Shown: positions 61,408 through 64,000 of the stretch, in pieces
Layout: every line of letters starts with the position of its first letter
Numbering within the stretch: position 1 is the first letter of the stretch
Source: Sphingomonas adhaesiva
GTDB lineage: Bacteria; Pseudomonadota; Alphaproteobacteria; Sphingomonadales; Sphingomonadaceae
Reading direction: 5' to 3'
NCBI RefSeq assembly: GCF_036946125.1
Contig: NZ_JAQIJT010000001.1
Location: 1,078,501 to 1,142,500 of the forward strand
Length of the DNA stretch: 64,000 bases
Made by a program: the position numbers and the translations under genes
The notes under the pieces: model-generated
What the model saw: only the letters and a program-made list of their open reading frames with translations
What the model was told of the DNA's origin: nothing
The model's database searches: none

Positions 61408-62730
61408 TTATGCCACGCTGGACGCGAAGGTCGCGGCGGCCTCGCGCAGATGGTCGAACCGCCCGCCCAGGTGGATCAGCGACCCGCCCAGCGCGTCCAT
61501 GCCGTTCGCCATCTCCTCCGCATCGTGCCGGATCGAGGTGATCGTGTGCGACATCGTGTCCGCCGCCAGCGCGGTCTCGTCGACCGCGGCGGTGATCGCG
61601 GTGACGGTCATCGCCTGCGTCCGCATCGCCTGCTGCACCGCATCGGCGGCACCCTGCACCTCGGCCATGGTGTCGCGGATCGAGGCGCTGGTGTCGACGG
61701 TCACCTGCGTCGCGGCCTGGATCGCGGCGATCTTGGCGGCGATGTCGTCGGTCGCGCGCGCGGTCTGGCTGGCCAGGCTCTTCACCTCCTGCGCCACCAC
61801 CGCGAAGCCGCGCCCGGCATCGCCAGCGCGCGCCGCCTCGATCGTGGCGTTCAGCGCCAGCAGGTTGGTCTGCCCGGCGATGTCGCGGATCAGCCCCAGG
61901 ATCGATTCGATCGACTTGGCATGGTCGCTCAGCGCCGCGCTCGCCGCGACCGCGCCGCTGGCGCGGCCCGACGCCGCCTCCAGCGTGTCGGCGCAGTTGC
62001 GCATCTGTCCCTGCACCTCGCCGATCGCACGGATCAGCCCGGCGGCGGTCGACGCCGCGTCGCGCATCGCCAGCGCGGATTGCTCGGCGGCGGCGGCGAC
62101 CTCGCTGGTCTTGCCCAGCATCCGCCGCGTGGCGGCGGCGCTGCCCGCCGCCTGCTCGCGGATCTCCACGCCTTCGCCGTCGATCTCCTCGATACCGTCG
62201 GCGATGCTGGTGCGGAACGCCGCGCCGCGTGCCTGCCGGTCGGCGCGGTCGCGCTCCGCCGCCATATGCGCCAGATGATCGGCCATCAGCTCGGCCTCGA
62301 CCAGCGCGATCCGCTGGATGGTATCGGCCATGACGCTCAGCCGCGCCGTGTCGCCCGCGACGCCCCGTTCGAGCAGCGACAGCACATGCGCGTTGCTGGC
62401 CGCCATCGCCTTCAAAAAGGCGCCGAGCGGCACGCCGACATTCTGCGTCTGCTCGACATAGCGGATCAGCGCGGTGCGCCACGCATCGCTCAGCGGCGCG
62501 GCATAGCGCAGCCGGCCATAGCGGCGGCCGCGCGCGATGTGGCGGTTCATGTCGGCTGCGCTCGCGGGACGCGCGACCTGCGGCACCTCGCCCAGCGACA
62601 GATAGAGGTTCCAGAACGCGGCGGAGGCGCCGGTCCAGCCGTTGTCCGCCGCATCGACGATGGCGACGATCCGGGCACAGGACGGGGCGATGGACCCATC
62701 CCAGTCCGACGGATGCGCGAGCGTGGTCAT
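61408..62730 (-). CDS. Soluble methyl-accepting chemotaxis protein
   Basis: A 440-residue receptor with no membrane helix. The N-terminal 160 residues are helical (WNLYLSLG, RHIARGRRYGRLRYAAPLSDA) and may be a globin-like sensor. The remainder is an MCP signalling domain containing the hairpin tip IRDIAGQTNLLALNATIEAA and GRGFAVVAQEVKSLASQTARAT. No CheB/CheR-tail pentapeptide is seen. It lies 26 nt after a paralogue and shares 267 bp of identical sequence with it (61669-61935). Confidence 0.88.
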   Translation of the reverse strand: MTTLAHPSDWDGSIAPSCARIVAIVDAADNGWTGASAAFWNLYLSLGEVPQVARPASAADMNRHIARGRRYGRLRYAAPLSDAWRTALIRYVEQTQNVGVPLGAFLKAMAASNAHVLSLLERGVAGDTARLSVMADTIQRIALVEAELMADHLAHMAAERDRADRQARGAAFRTSIADGIEEIDGEGVEIREQAAGSAAATRRMLGKTSEVAAAAEQSALAMRDAASTAAGLIRAIGEVQGQMRNCADTLEAASGRASGAVAASAALSDHAKSIESILGLIRDIAGQTNLLALNATIEAARAGDAGRGFAVVAQEVKSLASQTARATDDIAAKIAAIQAATQVTVDTSASIRDTMAEVQGAADAVQQAMRTQAMTVTAITAAVDETALAADTMSHTITSIRHDAEEMANGMDALGGSLIHLGGRFDHLREAAATFASSVA

Positions 62731-62756
62731 CGATCGTTCCGCTGCCCCACGTCGAT

Positions 62757-64000
62757 TCAGGCCGCGACCTTGGTCGCGAAATCGAGCGCATGGGTATCGA
62801 GCGCCCCCAGCCGGCCGGCGAGCGAATCGAACCCGCGGCCCAGCTGGTCGATCTCGGTCGCGACCGCTTCGGTATCCTGGCGGATCGCGCCGATCGTGTG
62901 CGACATCGAATCGGCGGCGAGCGCGGTTTCGTCGACCGCGGCGGTGATCGCGGTGACGGTCTGCGCCTGCGCCTCCATCGCGGTACGGATGCGCGTGGCG
63001 GAGCCCTGCACCTCGGCGACGGTGTCGCGGATCGAGGCGCTGGTGTCGACGGTCACCTGCGTCGCGGCCTGGATCGCGGCGATCTTGGCGGCGATGTCGT
63101 CGGTCGCGCGCGCGGTCTGGCTGGCCAGGCTCTTCACCTCCTGCGCCACCACCGCGAAGCCGCGCCCGGCATCGCCAGCGCGCGCCGCCTCGATCGTGGC
63201 GTTCAGCGCCAGCAGGTTGGTCTGCCCGGCGATGTCGCGGATCAGCCCCAGGATCGATTCGATCGACTTGGCATGGTCGCTCAGCGCGCCCGATACCGCG
63301 ACCGCGTCGCCCGCCTGCGCGGCGGCGCGTGTGGCGACGTCGGCGGCGATCTCGACCTCGGCGCGCGCATCCTCGATCGCGCGGATCAGCCCGGCGGCGG
63401 TCGCCGCGGCGTCGCGCATCGCGACGGCGGACTGTTCCGCGGCGGCGGCGACCTCGCTGGTCTTGCCCAGCATGCCGCGCACCGACGACGACGTGCTCGA
63501 CGCCTGCGCCCGCAGCGTGCCGCTCTCGCCGTTGGTGTCCGCCACGCTCGCGGTGATCGTGTCGCGGAACTCGTCCGACAGCTGATCGCGCTTGGCCTGG
63601 GCGAAGATGCGGTCGTAGCCCGCGAAGAGCTCCACCGTCAGCTCGGTCTCCATCCCGAACAGGCACATCAGCGTGTCGATCAGGGTGTGGTAACGCGGAT
63701 CGTCGCGATCCAGCGTCTCCGTCAGCACCTGCATCGCGGCGCGGTCCGCCGCGCACGACATCGCCAGCAGCGACATCGTGGAGATGTTGGCGGCGATCGC
63801 GGCCGCCACGGACCGCTCCAGCGACTCGACCCAGGCATAGCCGTTCAGGTGGTTGAGGCGGTTGCGCAGATAATTGACCCCGGCGTCGACGCGCTGCTGG
63901 TTTTGCAGATGCGCCCATTCCACCTGGCCCGGGTGCGACTGACGCCAGGAGATCCAATAGGCCTCGGACACTTCCGCCGCGCGCGGTCCGATGATCGACC
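62757..64000 (-). CDS. Soluble methyl-accepting chemotaxis protein, partial at window edge
   Basis: The frame is open to the right edge and reads IIGPRAAEVSEAYWISW before the first possible GTG (63971), so the true start is outside. The visible N-terminal part (IIGPRAAEV, YWISWRQ, NYLRNRLNHLNGYAWVESLERSVAAAIAANISTMS) resembles a globin-coupled sensor region. The MCP signalling domain follows and is almost the same as the downstream copy. No TM helix is seen, so it is a cytoplasmic receptor. Probable first or early gene of the operon continuing to prmA. Confidence 0.85.
   Translation of the reverse strand, partial: SIIGPRAAEVSEAYWISWRQSHPGQVEWAHLQNQQRVDAGVNYLRNRLNHLNGYAWVESLERSVAAAIAANISTMSLLAMSCAADRAAMQVLTETLDRDDPRYHTLIDTLMCLFGMETELTVELFAGYDRIFAQAKRDQLSDEFRDTITASVADTNGESGTLRAQASSTSSSVRGMLGKTSEVAAAAEQSAVAMRDAAATAAGLIRAIEDARAEVEIAADVATRAAAQAGDAVAVSGALSDHAKSIESILGLIRDIAGQTNLLALNATIEAARAGDAGRGFAVVAQEVKSLASQTARATDDIAAKIAAIQAATQVTVDTSASIRDTVAEVQGSATRIRTAMEAQAQTVTAITAAVDETALAADSMSHTIGAIRQDTEAVATEIDQLGRGFDSLAGRLGALDTHALDFATKVAA

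Overview
The window looks like chromosomal DNA of a sphingomonad (Sphingomonadales, Alphaproteobacteria). It is very GC-rich, with GC-ending codons and long spurious open frames opposite most genes. It also shows sphingomonad hallmarks: a large TonB-dependent receptor, an aminopeptidase-rich gene set, EcfG-type stress promoter sequences, and intergenic palindromes of the CCCCGGCCTTCGCCGGGG type. I saw no phage, plasmid, integrase, CRISPR or rRNA. One tRNA (Thr, GGT) is present.

Layout. 0-8 kb: a fatty acid desaturase with a small membrane protein, divergent from a PaaX-like regulator; a short, divergent Mfd-like helicase; a hemerythrin; a class III CoA-transferase. 8-13.2 kb: an archaic (Csu/spore-coat-U type) chaperone-usher pilus, with two pilins, chaperone and usher on the minus strand and a two-domain tip-adhesin candidate convergent to them. 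13.3-17.5 kb: a phosphorelay of receiver-HPt protein, LuxR-type regulator, CHASE3/PAS hybrid kinase and CheY-like protein, with a palindrome in the divergent promoter. 17.5-30.4 kb: a DCC/DUF427/UvrBC-motif operon, tRNA-Thr, two small proteins, Xaa-Pro aminopeptidase, HNH protein, EF-hand lipoprotein, threonine aldolase, EamA transporter, SDR epimerase, M28 peptidase, aminopeptidase N, and an apparently orphan RES-domain protein in a less GC-rich patch. 30.4-35.4 kb: PEP carboxylase and a PBP1A-type enzyme.

35.6-44.1 kb is a co-directional catabolic cluster built on acyl-CoA chemistry. It holds a DUF7064-like protein, an aminoglycoside-phosphotransferase-fold kinase, a small unknown protein, a fused double CoA-transferase, a crotonase, a thiolase-like protein that seems to lack the nucleophilic cysteine, and a CitE-like lyase. 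Several stops and starts overlap, and a TAACT-N2-AGTTA palindrome lies upstream. The substrate is unknown. 44.2-52.2 kb: M14 peptidase, then rpiB-glyA-(small TM protein)-nrdR, a GIY-YIG/TrmJ fusion and a TPR/2OG-Fe(II) oxygenase. 52.2-59 kb: lipoprotein, TonB-dependent receptor followed by an exported M20 amidohydrolase, pirin, and a small protein behind a near-perfect EcfG promoter. 59-64 kb: DUF2459 protein, prmA, an SDR and two soluble chemoreceptors, the second cut by the right edge.

The least expected feature is a ~154 bp MITE-like element in three copies (2252-2404, 6486-6639, 43008-43161). Each has GGGACCTTTGCAAAA-type terminal inverted repeats, a 28 bp internal inverted repeat, and 8-9 bp flanking duplications (perfect in two copies, 7 of 8 in the third). 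All three sit inside pre-existing intergenic palindromes, and removing the element restores the palindrome. No transposase is present in the window. All functional calls are from reading the sequence; no database search was run.
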